DNA of 64,000 bases from Heloderma charlesbogerti. Lineage: Eukaryota; Chordata; Lepidosauria; Squamata; Helodermatidae. Of the stretch, positions 1-10,835 are shown piece by piece; the first letter of the stretch is position 1, and each line of letters begins with the position of its first letter. The stretch spans positions 496,001-560,000 of the forward strand of contig JANEZZ010000978.1 in assembly GCA_026122225.1 (NCBI GenBank), given 5' to 3'. The translations under genes were made by a program, and so were the position numbers. The notes under the pieces were generated by a model that was not told the DNA's origin, made no database searches, and saw nothing but the letters and a program-made list of their open reading frames with translations.

Positions 1-1410
1 TCTTTGAGCCTCTTTCATCTTCCTATTTCTATGGACAGGAAATCTGGCTTGACATTTTGAAGCAAATCTGCACAACTCTTTTCCAAGAAATGTAGCGCTT
101 AGATTCTAGTTGACAATAGTTTTCTTTTTCTGCTCTGAATTAAATCACCATCGATAAACTATTTAGCTAGTGGAAAATAGGAATTGTTCTGCATTTGGCA
201 TCAAGAAGCATTAGCTCTTGGATGTATTTATTCTGGATCTCAATGCTAAAACTGTTTTCAGGAAGGTGGCGGGGGGGCCCTGTGGGAGGAAAGAAGATGC
301 TAAATGCTGAAGAGTGTCACTTTCCCAGTTCCACGGGTATGTAAAGCGATTACCCTCAGGTTGGATCAAAAGGCAGATGTGGAAAACATGTTATTTAAAT
401 TTCAAAAACTCCAACTCCTTGCCTAATGGCTGTCAGACCTGCTAAGTCTCACCACAAAGCAGGTTAGAGATGCTGCCTCCTCTTTGAAAGCTTTTGTTTG
501 AAAAACTAACAAGCCCGAGGGATATGGTAGGACTAGCAACTGGACTGGCAGGGAATGTTGAGACAAGCAGCAGGGAGACTACTGGGGCATGCAGATGCTC
601 ATCCTCTTCTGGCTGGTCAGATGACATGTTCCATGTGCAGGGCCAGGATGCCACTCCTGCTGAGCAGGTTCATGTGTTCAGGAGCCCAAAGATGGAGACA
701 GCAGAGTCTACATCTGGGCAGGAGATGTGACATCCAGACCAAAGCATTTCTGCTGTAGTTTTTCTTGTCTTTGATTTGGTTTATCTCTTGAATTCCTTCC
801 TTGCCCTTGGGCTGCTCCTCATGTGTTTGCTGAACAGATGCACTACCTTCCTTGAGATTGTGTATTTTTAAAGATAGTGCTAAATATGTGCAAATACAGC
901 TGTGCACATTGGACACAGGAGACACTTTGAGATGTGCCATTAGGTGATGGCAGTTGTGGGTCGGGGAGTTCTTGGGGTGTCTCTTTGGCATTGTGAAATG
1001 ACTGGAGTCATGCAAGGTCAAAAACAACCCTCTCCTTCGTCCTGCAAAGACATTTGAGAGATGGCCATGATGAATGCCCCAAATCAGGAGGTAGGAAACA
1101 AACACAGGGAAAAAGAGGCTGGAATGGTGGAATCAAGAACTTCACACAGTGGTTTTTCTAAACACAAACAAGGGATGTAGTGGAAAAGTTGGTGCCCATG
1201 TAATGAGGCCATCCTTCATACAAAGAAACCTGAAAGTGGAGCATTCTTTGGGACAGATTATGTGATGGAGTTTGCTCTGCAAATAATCCATACTGTTTTC
1301 TGGTACAAGTCACATGGCCCATTGGCACACCCTCTATTTGCTTCACTCACCCTTACCTGTTGGGGGATTCTCTTAATGAACCAGTGTAAAGACTGCATCG
1401 CCACGGGTGC
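1..1410. other. Non-coding, nothing recognised
   Basis: No reading frame here resembles a known protein and no repeat family was recognised. Open frames are short, occur on both strands and lack splice-site or protein-like character. It is probably intronic or intergenic host sequence. Confidence 0.5.
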
Positions 1411-1412
1411 TA

Positions 1413-1782
1413 GTAGAACTGGGCATGTTTAGCCTTGGGAAGAGAAGACTGAGGGGAGATATGATAGCGCCCTTCAAGTCCTTGAAAGGTTGCCACAGAG
1501 AGGAAGGCCAGGCTCTCATCCCAGAGTGCAGGACACGGAATAATGGGCTCAAGTTCCAGGAAGCCAGATTCCGACTGAACATCAGGAAAAACTTCCTGTT
1601 AGAGCAAGATGACAATGGAACCCATGACCTAGGGAGGTGGTGGGCTCTCCCGCACTGGAAGCATTCAAGATGAAGCTGGACAGCCACTTGTCAGGGATGC
1701 TTTGACTTGGATTCTTGCACTGAGCAGGGGGCTGGACTCGATGGTCTTATAGGCCCCCTCCAACCCTGCTATTCTGTGATTC
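1413..1782 (+). mobile_element. CR1 LINE, 5'-truncated 3' end
   Basis: The sequence matches the last ~370 bases of the CR1 copies at 25-28 kb and 48-51 kb. It contains the GAACTGGGCATGTTTAG block, the AGAGAAGACTGAGGGGAGAT block and the CR1 terminal motif ATTCTGTGATTC. Only the ORF2 C-terminal end and 3' UTR remain, which is the usual result of 5' truncation in CR1. It is diverged and carries small deletions, so it encodes no working protein. Confidence 0.9.
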
Positions 1783-3228
1783 CAGTCTGAGAATGATAGG
1801 TTGAAAATATGTTTACCCATTTCCCTTGTGACTGGAACAACTTTCAGGGGGCATGTCCTTCTTTCCCTCCCTCTCCCTCTCTACTTTCCAATTATATCCC
1901 ACATCAGCTTCCCTTCAATGAGCACCTCAATAATATGGCCTCTCCCCCACTACATTAAAGCAAGCCTCCCCCCGCCATAGCAAATGGGGGCTTCCAACCC
2001 ACCTCCCTCCCTCTCATTCACCCACACAGTTAGCCTCCCTCCTTCAGTAAGAACCCCCTCCCATTACAAGAAAGCATAGACAGGCCCACCCCTTCTCTGT
2101 TGCAGGGAAAGGGGGTGTTGCAAGCCCCCACCCAAGAAGCCCCACCCCCATCCCCACCCAGCCCTGAAAAACAAAAGGTGATACAGGAGGGGAGAGAAGA
2201 AAAAATGTCGCCTTTCTCTCACCTGCCCTGAGCCAGAGCCATCCAATATAGTGCTGGTGCTGCACCCCACCCACTACCCGCACTCTCTTGCACACGCACA
2301 CACCCCACCCAGACGCAGGGCATCACGGGAGGAGCAGCAGCAGCCCCTTCCTCCTCGCTCTCTGATTCATCCTGTTTGAAACAACCCAATCCAAGGGGTA
2401 GGGAGCGTGGCCGTTGCCCCTAGCAACCACCCTGAGGCCTAGCAGCACATCACGAAGCCTGCCTGTGAAGCAAACAAATAAAACCAAATCAAAACAGAAA
2501 CAAGTCAAGTGGGAGGGTGCAGGTAATCCAAGTCGAAAACCCATGATGTCAGATCAGATGCTCTTTGGTGCGGAGGAGCAAATAAACGGGCACTGAAATG
2601 TAGAGCAATAGGAGACTGGCGCAGATGGGCTTGGAATGTCAACAGTCTCCTTCTGTCTGCCTCTCACAGTTCTTTTGGAGACTTTAGTAGGACCCATGGC
2701 AACTTTTACTCTCATCCATGTCCCTGCATGCCCCATCTCTGCTCCTGACCCACTCCTCTGCCCTTCTAGGGAGCGTTTTCTGTGCCCAACTCCTCTGTGT
2801 GGCTTCCAAAGAAAGCAGAATCCTGCCGCACAGAATATACAAACAGCACTGCTAGAGAGCTGAGAGTTGGTATTTGGAGGGGCTCCTTCCTCCTGGTGGA
2901 GTGCGGGGGGAAGAAGGGTCTTGGGATTGTTCAGCTGGATGTTGGAGTTGCTGTACTGACTTGGGCCTGGGAGACATAAAGCATTGCCTTCCCCCGTACA
3001 AAGCTGCTCATCAGTTAAGATATTCTGCAGAAGCCCCTTTGAATTGCATTTGCAGGAGAGGGCTTTTTCTTTAGCTGTACTTAGGCTTCGGAAGTACCTT
3101 CCAAGGAAGCCATAGCTTGTCCCCCTTTGATGGATTTCTGTTGCAGCACAAAGACCTTTTCGTTTTCAGAAGGCATTTGGCTTATTAGCTGATGCAATTG
3201 TTCAGTAGTCTTTCTCCCTTTAGCTGTG
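1783..3228. other. Non-coding, pyrimidine-rich stretch
   Basis: The segment has long C/T-rich runs at about 1850-2060 and 2130-2300 on the + strand. No protein-like frame was recognised. It contains the palindromic site at 2413-2427, listed separately. Confidence 0.5.
2413..2427. promoter_or_regulatory. RFX X-box-like palindrome
   Basis: GTTGCCCCTAGCAAC fits the RFX-factor X-box pattern GTNRCC-N3-RGYAAC in both half-sites. One match of this length could arise by chance, and no promoter is evident beside it. The surrounding sequence might itself be an old repeat. Confidence 0.3.
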
Positions 3229-3346
3229 ATTGTTTTGTATTGTTTTGTGTTGTGTTTTTAATTTTTAAAAAAATATTGTAAGCTGTCTTGAGCACTTTTT
3301 GGTGGAAAGGCAGGGTAAAAATATTTTAAAGAAACAAATAAATAGA
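3229..3346 (+). repeat. L2-like LINE 3' tail
   Basis: An A/T-rich block leads into TGTAAGCTGTCTTGAGCAC and then a purine-rich GGAAAGGCAGGGTAAAAAT stretch ending in AAATAAATAGA. This is the typical end of reptile L2-type LINEs (TGTAAGCCGCCTTGAG followed by GGCGGGGTATAAAT and a short tandem tail). Only the non-coding terminus is present. Confidence 0.65.
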
Positions 3347-4250
3347 GGCTTTAAGCCTCAGTTACACTATATCCCCAAAATAACGTGTTTGGGTTTCCTT
3401 TATAAGAAACTGCTGTCTGCCCTATGCAGGAAGCAAGACACCTCTACATCTCCATTACAAGCCCTCCCTCCCTCCTCTGCCATTTGTCACGTTTGCACTA
3501 CTTCCACTTTCTACTTCATGTCAAGCTGGGGCATTTTGGGAAATGTAAATGGTAGTTTCCCCTCAGCTGCCTGGTGCTCCCCCCCCCCCCGGCACACAAA
3601 TGGAGAAGGGGCCCTGTCAGAGGACCCATTGCTCAGGACCCTGGAACTGGCCCTCCTAAGCTGGGAGAAGTGTCTGGAGAGCAGGGCCTCTGCTCTCCCT
3701 TGCCCCAAAGAGGGGGTGGCACGGACACACAGCTGATCCTCCTGAGCTCCCTGGGATCCCCCTCTGGTGGAGGAGGGGGCAGCGTGTGCCATGCGGCCCG
3801 CTCTCCCTGCTTACACTAGGCTGTCCTGCCACCACAGATGAAGGAAGATCCAACTGCCAGTCCAGTTGGCTTCTCTGCATGGAAATGGGAGGCATCCAAT
3901 GCCTGGGGCTGCTTGGAAATCCAAAGCACAGCACTCTCGCGGTTAGGAGACCAGCCACAGCGGTCTGGAAGCGGCAAGCCAAGCGCGTTGGGATGCTTCC
4001 CTCTCCTCGCTGCAGGAGGGGACAGCTCCAGTTGCCAAATGCTTCTGCTGGTGGGGGCATGGGGGCCTACATGAACAGTATGAAAGCATGGGGCAGGGGG
4101 TGGTTTGAGCCATTGTCTGGATGGGGAACTCTGGCACAGTGCAGGCCTTGCTGGGGATGCTGTTCCGCCAGAGACACAGGAGCCGCCCACAGCCCTTCTC
4201 TTTCTGTGTGTTTCCGAGGCTCTTCCTTTTCCTCCTGCCCTTGATGTGTG
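3347..4250. other. Non-coding, with C12 homopolymer
   Basis: No protein family or repeat was recognised. A run of 12 C lies at 3579-3590. Frames open on both strands here reflect GC content and have no protein-like composition. Confidence 0.5.
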
Positions 4251-4254
4251 TTAC

Positions 4255-4960
4255 TTGAGAGGCTGCCATGCCCCTCTGGAGGAATTCTCTTCAGATGACA
4301 ATCTGGAGCCTCCTGAGCCAGATGTGCCTGGGGAACAAGATGTGCCTGGGGCTGACCAAGAAGGTCCTGGGCCCTCAGGAGAGCGTGCGTCAGATCTTCC
4401 CCTTCGGAAGGTGGTGTGCTCTGCTTCTGAGTCAGAGGGGGATGTTGAGCTACCACCCAGCGCCCAGGGACCTCGGTGCCTGAAGGTACAGGCTCAAAAC
4501 TATAGCCAGGCAAAGGAGTGACTGCTTGCAGAAAAGGCCTCCTTGGGAGCAAGGCCCTCCTCATGAGCAGGACTTTTGCCAGAGGGCCTGTAACAAACTG
4601 CAGCTGAGCCCTGTGTAGGGCCCAGGAAGTGCTGGCAATATAAGCCTTCAGTATCAGTCTAGCCACTGCTGGAAATATCTACCAGTGCCAGTGCCTTGTA
4701 CCTCTGGCCTTGCTCTGTGACTGAACCTTTGTGCTACTGAGTCCTGTGTGGCTCTGCTTCTTCGACTGTGCATTGTATTTGACCGCTTACCCGTGTTTGG
4801 ATCTTGGCTGCTCCTCAGACCTCTCTCTTGGAACTCTTCCTCTTGCCTGGTAAAACTGTGCCTTTTTCCATTGCCTGTTCATTGACTTTCTTTTGGATTG
4901 CCCCTTAGGTTAACCTAATGCTGAGCCTGATCCAGCCATAGCAGGACAGAGGTGCAGCTA
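4255..4960 (+). mobile_element. Possible LTR-retroelement fragment
   Basis: A short acidic, proline-rich frame (about 4285-4520, with SSDD, PEPDVPGEQDVPG and SESEGD segments) is followed by a TATA-like CAATATAAGCC at about 4635. A pyrimidine-rich leader-like stretch then runs to about 4900. The layout resembles squamate Gypsy-type LTRs, whose upstream part is acidic coding-like sequence. No second LTR copy, primer-binding site or target duplication was found, so this is a weak call. Confidence 0.28.
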
Positions 4961-5362
4961 TGCTGAACATTGCTACCTGCCCCCCCTCTTGCTTGCAGAA
5001 GGAAGAAGTAGTGCCAGGCACTGGCCTTTCTTGGGCAAAGTGACAAATGGGGTAGAAACTCTCTCTAGCTATTCCTTGTTCTCTGCCCTACTAGTCTTGG
5101 CTTATTGCTGGTGGTACAAGTTTCCAAAGATTAATGGTATTGAGACATGTAGGCATGCAACATGGGGGAGAAACGCTCTTGGAGCGTTTTTCCCCCATGT
5201 TCCCTCTTCCCTCCTTGAATTCCTTCTTCCCTCCTTGTGGTTCCAAAGGGCCAATCTGGGATGGGCAGGGGCGGCAGGGGTGGGGGGGAAGAGATCCTTC
5301 TGTTTCATGTTAGAGGGGCCCTAATGCCATGGTCTGACTTTGCCAGGTCCTGCACCTGGGAC
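4961..5362. other. Non-coding, nothing recognised
   Basis: No gene or repeat was recognised. A local hairpin-like stretch occurs where CATGGGGGAGAAACGCTC at about 5161 faces GAGCGTTTTTCCCCCATG. Confidence 0.4.
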
Positions 5363-5654
5363 TAGGGATGATGAGAATTTTGTTTTTGCTTGCAAAACAT
5401 ACAAGCATGTCTATTCAAAGCCCCGAATGGAAGTTGTGAGTGCATGTCCGCCAAAAATATTGGCCAGTTGTCAAACACATGCTCACATTCATCTCGTTCC
5501 CAGTCCCCAGTTTGATTTGCACATATTTCCTAATTTGCGGAAATTTGCACAAATGTGGCGAGTAGCAATTGCAAACGCCAACAGGAGTCAGGCACGAGAT
5601 GAGCGGCGCGGCGATGTTCGGAGAATCCTGGCCTGGCTCGCTTGCCCATCCCTG
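5363..5654. mobile_element. hAT-like MITE, TAGGGATG family
   Basis: The element starts TAGGGATGATGAG and its right end is CCCATCCCTG, giving short inverted ends around TAGGGATG (one mismatch at the outermost base). The flanking octamers CCTGGGAC and TCAGGGAC match at 6 of 8 positions, as expected for a decayed 8-bp hAT target duplication. It has no coding capacity. It shares its terminal motif with the element at 55496-56309. Confidence 0.6.
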
Positions 5655-7750
5655 TCAGGGACCTTCTGCATGCAAATGTATCTCAGGCAGCTCAGAGGAC
5701 CTCTAGGAGCTGGGCTGGGAAAGGCCTGTGGCAGTTTCACTAGTTTTTGGTAGGAGGTGGCCCCTTGAAATGTTCAGAAGCAGAATGAGTCCCTGTTCTT
5801 ATCTTTCCTCGCCCTGGATCATCCTTGCTTAGGGAAGTGCCTGGCAGTGGAGAATATGCCTTCCTTCTGAGCATAAGATATGGGCATGTGTGCATTCAGG
5901 ATCTGTTTCGGGGCAGGCAGCTGATATCCCTTTGCCCCTCTGGGGACAGATCAGGGCAAGTCTGTACAGTCCTCCTCTGAAAGGTCCAGTTCCACTGCTC
6001 CATTTCTTCAGGAAATGTTTGTGCTTGTACTTCATTCATGAGTGCCACAGAAAGCATGATCCCTTCAAGCACTGGCTGTCTTTCAGTGCACCCAGGCCCC
6101 TGACGGTTTTGGGCAGGGCAGCAGTGGAGACTTGTGAGGCTTAGACCACCACGCTTGCCTTGCAAAGATCCCAGCCTGATGCCAGCATGTTGGAACAAGG
6201 CTGCCTGGACCCACACTCAAAAGAGGAGTGCTGGGAGGACGGCAGCATTCTCTGCTGTTCTTTCCGTTGTACCAGGTGGGGATGAAGGTGTGGCTTGACC
6301 TATATAGTTCTTGCTTCCTCAAGGGCCAGTGATCCCCAAAGCAATTATATTTGTCTAGGTAATCTGGGTGTAGTTACCTCTCTGCTAGGCTGGCCACTCC
6401 GCAGTGCAGGCAACATTTGCTACCCCACTGTACTGCCTCCCTGCCCCAGAGCTGTTAAGGGGGATATACTGATACCAGAGGTGCTTCTAGATTATGAGGC
6501 TTTTATTGCTTAGTTGCCCTGCCTCAAACACCAAAGGGTCCAGCCATCACTGTCTTCCACTCTTTATTCTTACCACCATTACCACAAAATGAAACAAAAG
6601 AATCCTTTAAGGAGGGAAAGGTGGAATAGTCGTGCCATGCCTTGTGATTGGTGGCGCTGGGAGTCCGCTGTCTCAAAGCACTCCACATTTGGATGGAAGG
6701 AGGCCATTTTGCTCTACTGTCACTTCCATTCGGTAGTGAAACGGGATACTTTCAAGAAGAAGCACTCTGGAGCAGTGGGGGGAGGGGATGCTATCCTCAT
6801 GGGCTTTGTGCCATTGGTGCTTCCCCCGCTATCCTGCCCTGCTAGCCCAATGAGACTAACAACAAACAGCACAAGGACCAGCATGGCCCAGTGTGGCATG
6901 TCAGGTATGTTGGTGTGGCACCCTTGATGCTGGCTGACCCTTCTGGTTGGTCTACTGACAGAGGTTTTTCTGTCTTCCAAAACTCTGTACTTCTGGGTTT
7001 AGCATAACTGTTTTGATTGTAAGAGCTCCTGTCTGCCCCACCAACCTAAGAGGGGCTTGCATGGCAAGAATCCATGTACAGTAAGTGATGAAAATCCAGT
7101 CTTCCATTATAGCAAAAGATGGTTTCAATGAAAACTGTCTGGCTAATGAAGACTTCCAGGGAAGGTGGCGGGTCTGTGTGGGAATGTCCCGTTCACTCGC
7201 ATATTGTCGTGCTCTGCTGGGTATGGCTTTAATTTGATGCTGTATTAGCACTTGGCCAGTTTTCATTCTCTCAGAGAAGCTGCCAGCGGGGAAAGGCATT
7301 GTGGCAACGCAAACGGGACCTTGGGGGAGCAGGGAATGGGGATCTGCAGCAATGCCGAGGAAGGGCAGCTGCTCTGGCAAGTGATGACTTTGGCTCACGG
7401 GCTGGAGGCGGGACACCCCCCCCCCCAGCCCCAGTTTGGTGCTTCCAGCCTGGGCTGCAGTGAGGCCTGTGGAGAAGTGCTAGTGGTGGATATGCCCATG
7501 TGTGGATTGTGGAAGGAAGCCACTTTTCAGACCCATCCCAGTTTGATGGTGGACTCAGATGTCCCCACTGAACAACTGGAAAGGGTCTGTGCGGGCATGT
7601 CCTTGAAGTTGCTGTTAGATCATGGAACTCAGTGCCTCTGCCTGTTTTGGTACTCATACGAGCATTTTGCTTGGGGGGGGGGGTGCTCGAAATTACAAAA
7701 CTGGTCCTGTGTCAATTGGCTTGTGCCAAATTCCTTGAGGAAAGCTTGAG
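5655..7750. other. Non-coding, mostly single-copy-looking
   Basis: No exon, repeat family or RNA gene was recognised in this 2.1 kb. Homopolymers occur at about 7418 (C run) and 7672-7682 (G run). Open frames such as the one at 7252-7749 have no recognisable domain. Confidence 0.45.
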
Positions 7751-7751
7751 T

Positions 7752-8108
7752 GAGTCGGGCATGTTTAGCTTGGAAAAGAGTCAGTGAAGAGGCCATGTGG
7801 TCGCCATATATTTGAATAGCTGTCACGTAGATAAAGCAGCAAATTAGCTTTCTGTTGCTCGAGAGGCAAGACCTCAAGTGACGAGTTCAAATGACAAGAA
7901 AAGCAATTAAACATTGGGAGGAACTTCTTGATGGTATGAGCTGTTCAGCAGTGGAATTACTGACCCTGCCAGAAGGTGGTGGACACTCCTTTGTTAGAGG
8001 GGTCTAAGCAGAATGGAAGTGGCCACTTCTCGGGGATGCTGTAGCAGTAGATTTCCTGCATGGTTGGGCTAGATGGCCTTTGAGGTCCCTTCCCGCTCTG
8101 TCCCTGTG
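7752..8108 (+). mobile_element. Old CR1 LINE 3' end
   Basis: GGGCATGTTTAGCTTGG, a stretch equivalent to the CR1 AACTTCTTGATGGT..GCTGTTCAGCAGTGGAA segment, and TTGGGCTAGATGGCCTTTG near the end identify a CR1 3' terminus on the + strand. It is more diverged than the other copies and has lost the perfect ATTCTATGATTC terminus. It lies just upstream of the CpG island. Confidence 0.75.
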
Positions 8109-8239
8109 AGCCCAGAGCCAGCCAGACACCAGTCACAGCAGAGGGTTGGCCCTGCTGCAGGGGAAGGCCGGCTGGCTAAGCCCCCTTCCGTTCTCAGATC
8201 TCTTTGAGGCCCCTTCTGAGGGGTTCTCTGGGGAGCAGG

Positions 8240-9262
8240 CACCCTCTGGTGCTTCGGGAGCCCGGCTTTCGCAGGCTGCCCCTGCGTGTCGCCGCGGGCG
8301 CCCCTGTGCGGAGGGGCGAGCAGAAGACGCATGGGGCGCGGCAGGGCAAGCCGGGGCTGCCGCCCCGCCCAGGCGCCGCCCCGCTTCCACCGCCCCGCGG
8401 CGTTGCCCTCCGGACCGGGCGAGCGTAGCAGCCGCGACGGTTCCGGACGCAGCTCGGGCAGAGCCTACGGGGGCGGCGGGGGGTGGAGGAGGCCCGCCAG
8501 GCTCCTCGGGTCCGCCGTCCGCGTGCCTAGGCCAGGCGAGGGCAGCCTCGGAGCCTTCGCGGCGGCCCTTCCTCCCCGCAGGCGTGCGCAGGGCCAGGCG
8601 CAGCGGCGCCCGGCGACCCGGAGACGGGCGCCGGGCGCCGCCCCAGGCGCAGCCTCTGCCGCGGGCATGGGCCTCGAGGCGGCGGGCCGAGCGCATCTCC
8701 CGCGTTCCCCGCTCCACGACAGAATTAGGCCGGGGCGCCGGGCCCCGAGCGGCCCAGCTGGGCGCCGGGCGTGGCCAGAGCAGGAGGGGGCTTCTGGCAG
8801 GCGGCGGCGGGACCCGGGGCCTGCGGGAGGCTGGGGCTGCGCCCCGTCGGGACGGGCGCTCAGCTGCCCCGGGACCGCTGGCCCCGCGCCGGGGGGCCTG
8901 CGTCCCCTGCGGGCGGGGCGAACGGAAACGCGAGGGGGGTGGGCCGGAGGCCTCCTGATTTCCGGCGGGCGGGCCTGCACGCCTCCGGGCTCAGGTCCGA
9001 GGGGGGCGAACGCCAGGCTCCTGCCCGCCACGCGCATCGCCGGGCTGCCCTGCGGATCGCGAGGGCTGGCCCCAGCCAGGGCGCCCCCGCGGCTGCGACT
9101 CTCGCTCCTGCCGAGAACCATCCGCTGGCCGCGGCAAGCCGCCCTCTCTGCACTCCGGGACAGGGGGGCACGAGGACGAGGGCCGCGGCCCCGGCCCCCA
9201 GACGAGCCTGCCCTGCTGGGCCCGCAAGGACTCCGAGGAAGCACTGCGTGGGAGCAGATCTG
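8240..9262. promoter_or_regulatory. CpG island, possible promoter
   Basis: About 1 kb of very GC-rich sequence is packed with CpG dinucleotides, unlike the CpG-poor flanks. In vertebrates such islands usually mark promoters or first exons. It lies ~3.7 kb upstream of the GFRA2 exon on the same strand. It could be an internal GFRA2 promoter, a separate transcript, or an intragenic orphan island. Long frames are open on both strands (for example + 8146-8958 and 8286-9263, - 8465-9430). Their Arg/Pro/Ala/Gly composition is what high GC alone produces, so I do not call a protein. Confidence 0.6.
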
Positions 9263-9277
9263 AGCCGTCCAAAGCCC

Positions 9278-9283
9278 AATAAA
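9278..9283 (+). terminator. Candidate polyadenylation signal
   Basis: AATAAA lies 15 bases after the CpG island and is followed by a GT-rich stretch (TGCCTGTGTACTCTTGTTT). This is the arrangement of a functional cleavage and polyadenylation site on the + strand. AATAAA is common by chance, and no upstream coding exon is established. Confidence 0.3.
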
Positions 9284-9836
9284 TGCCTGTGTACTCTTGT
9301 TTATTCTTGTTAAGGCTCCAGGAGGGAGGTGGGAATGGAGATCTGTCGGGGGGGGGGGCATATTCCACTGGACCGCACGTGTTCTAACTGCTAAGGACCC
9401 CTCTGGGCCACAGAGGCAAAGAATTGCCACCGCTGTCTCTAGTCAGGCTTGAGCTTTCGGAAGGAGAGAGGATTTTTATTGGTAAGTGCACAGAGAGGTG
9501 GGAGGCATCGAAGTGTGCAGGGCATCCCAGAAATGGGGAACAGAGGGCAGTTGCCCGCCTCTCCATCCCTGTTCTCTGCATCTGGAGGTGGGGGTCTTGT
9601 GCTGAGCTGGTTCTGAATCATAACCGGTCAAGATTCAGGTGTTCATTTCTTGATGTGATGGAAAGCAGTGGACATATGTTTGGCAATAGTAATGCACTTA
9701 CATGGGATAAGCATGGGATGTCTTATCTACCTTGCCTTTACAGTAAGTAAATGTTAACAAATGTTGTGTTTATTGATCTGGACCTTTTAAAGAATTTATG
9801 CTGTTTTAGCCTGGGCCCCTCAGTTTAAAAGTCTGC
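9284..9836. other. Non-coding, nothing recognised
   Basis: The stretch contains a G homopolymer at about 9348-9358. No exon or repeat family was recognised. Confidence 0.4.
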
Positions 9837-9960
9837 ATTTTTAACAGTGTCTTTAGTTGTATTCATTTTTGTTTTATACTGTATTTTGATAATGTATTGT
9901 GAGCCACACAGAGAACTTCTGTTATGGGGTGGCTATGTAAATGCAGAAATAAATAAGCAA
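9837..9960 (+). repeat. L2-like LINE 3' tail
   Basis: The A/T-rich leader, TGTATTGTGAGCCACACAG and the end GCTATGTAAATGCAGAAAT-AAATAAG match the terminal layout of reptile L2-type LINEs. It is non-coding. Confidence 0.6.
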
Positions 9961-10077
9961 GCACCTCCAAAAAGTAATTTCAGACAAGAGGATCCCAGGA
10001 TTGCCCCTACGCATCTTGGTTGTGGGTGTGATGTGGCAACCAGGGAATCAAGTTACATTGGTAGGTGACTTACAATG

Positions 10078-10378
10078 GGAATGGAAAGGTCCTCCTGTTC
10101 AAGCACCGGGTCATTACTGACCCCTAGAGGGACGCCGCTTTCGCTGGCGTTTTCATGGCAGACTGTAGCAGGGTGGTTTGCCATTGCCTTCCCCAGTTGT
10201 GACTACTTTTCCCCCAGCAAGCTGGGTGCTCGTTTTACTGACCTCGGAAGGATGGAGGGCTGAGTCGACCTGAGCCGGCTACCTGAGACCCGGCTTCCAC
10301 TGGGATCGAACTCAGGTCCTGGGGAGAGTTTCGGTTGCAATACTGCCGCCTACCACTCTGCGCCACACGAGGCTCTTA
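10078..10378 (-). mobile_element. tRNA-derived SINE, reverse strand
   Basis: Read on the minus strand, the head contains an RNA polymerase III A-box-like TGGCGCAGAGTGGTAGGC and a B-box-like GAGTTCGATCCC at tRNA-like spacing. A non-tRNA body follows. Its tail, near 10078, is CTTT-rich like the SINE at 51990. The 5' end is near 10378. It is a retroposed SINE and not a functional tRNA gene. The family name is not known to me with certainty. Confidence 0.8.
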
Positions 10379-10682
10379 GACTTATAATGGGACAGATGTC
10401 CAAATGAGAGCCAAAAAGGGCTGCCTTCCGAACATGCATATGGAACTACAGGAGGCTGGGAAGAAGCTCGGGGGACTGGCACTGCAGCAGGCCCAAATGT
10501 CTCCGACTTTGCTCCCACAGCTGCTTTTTCTTGGGGAAAGCTGGCACTAGCCTCTTGTTAGCTGTATAGCCAGGCCCTCCAGGGCCACTGGGTCTAGACA
10601 GAACACCCCACTGCCTCTTCTTTCTGCAACCCAGGAGGCATCTGTGAGCACTAAAGGAACCGCGACAAATGAGCAGCCCAAG

Positions 10683-10835
10683 CTCTGGCAGAGCACATGG
10701 TTTGCCTGCAGAAGCTCCCCGGTTCAGTCCCCAGCAGCATCTTCAGGACGGGCTGGGAGAGACCAGTGGGAGAGCCGCTGCTGCCAGTCAGAGTCAGCAT
10801 GCCAGGCTGGATGGGCCAAGGGGGGTCTGAGTTGG
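10683..10835 (+). mobile_element. tRNA-derived SINE, diverged
   Basis: The head CTCTGGCAGAGCACATGG with GTTTGCCTGCAGAAG and the B-box-like CGGTTCAGTCCCC matches the SINE at 46957-47120. It is followed by the body segment GGGAGAGACCAGTGGGAG and GATGGGCCAAGG. The head resembles a tRNA with a TGC-type anticodon region. It is an old, mutated insertion. Confidence 0.7.

Noticed and set aside
4105..4521. 138-codon + strand frame with acidic C-terminal half
   Set aside because: Only the acidic section looks protein-like and it fits a retroelement fragment. There is no start context or known domain, so I do not call it a gene.
8146..9430. Long overlapping frames on both strands across the CpG island
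   Set aside because: The composition (Arg, Pro, Ala, Gly, Ser) follows directly from high GC. Frames of similar length exist on both strands, and none shows a domain or a splice pattern.
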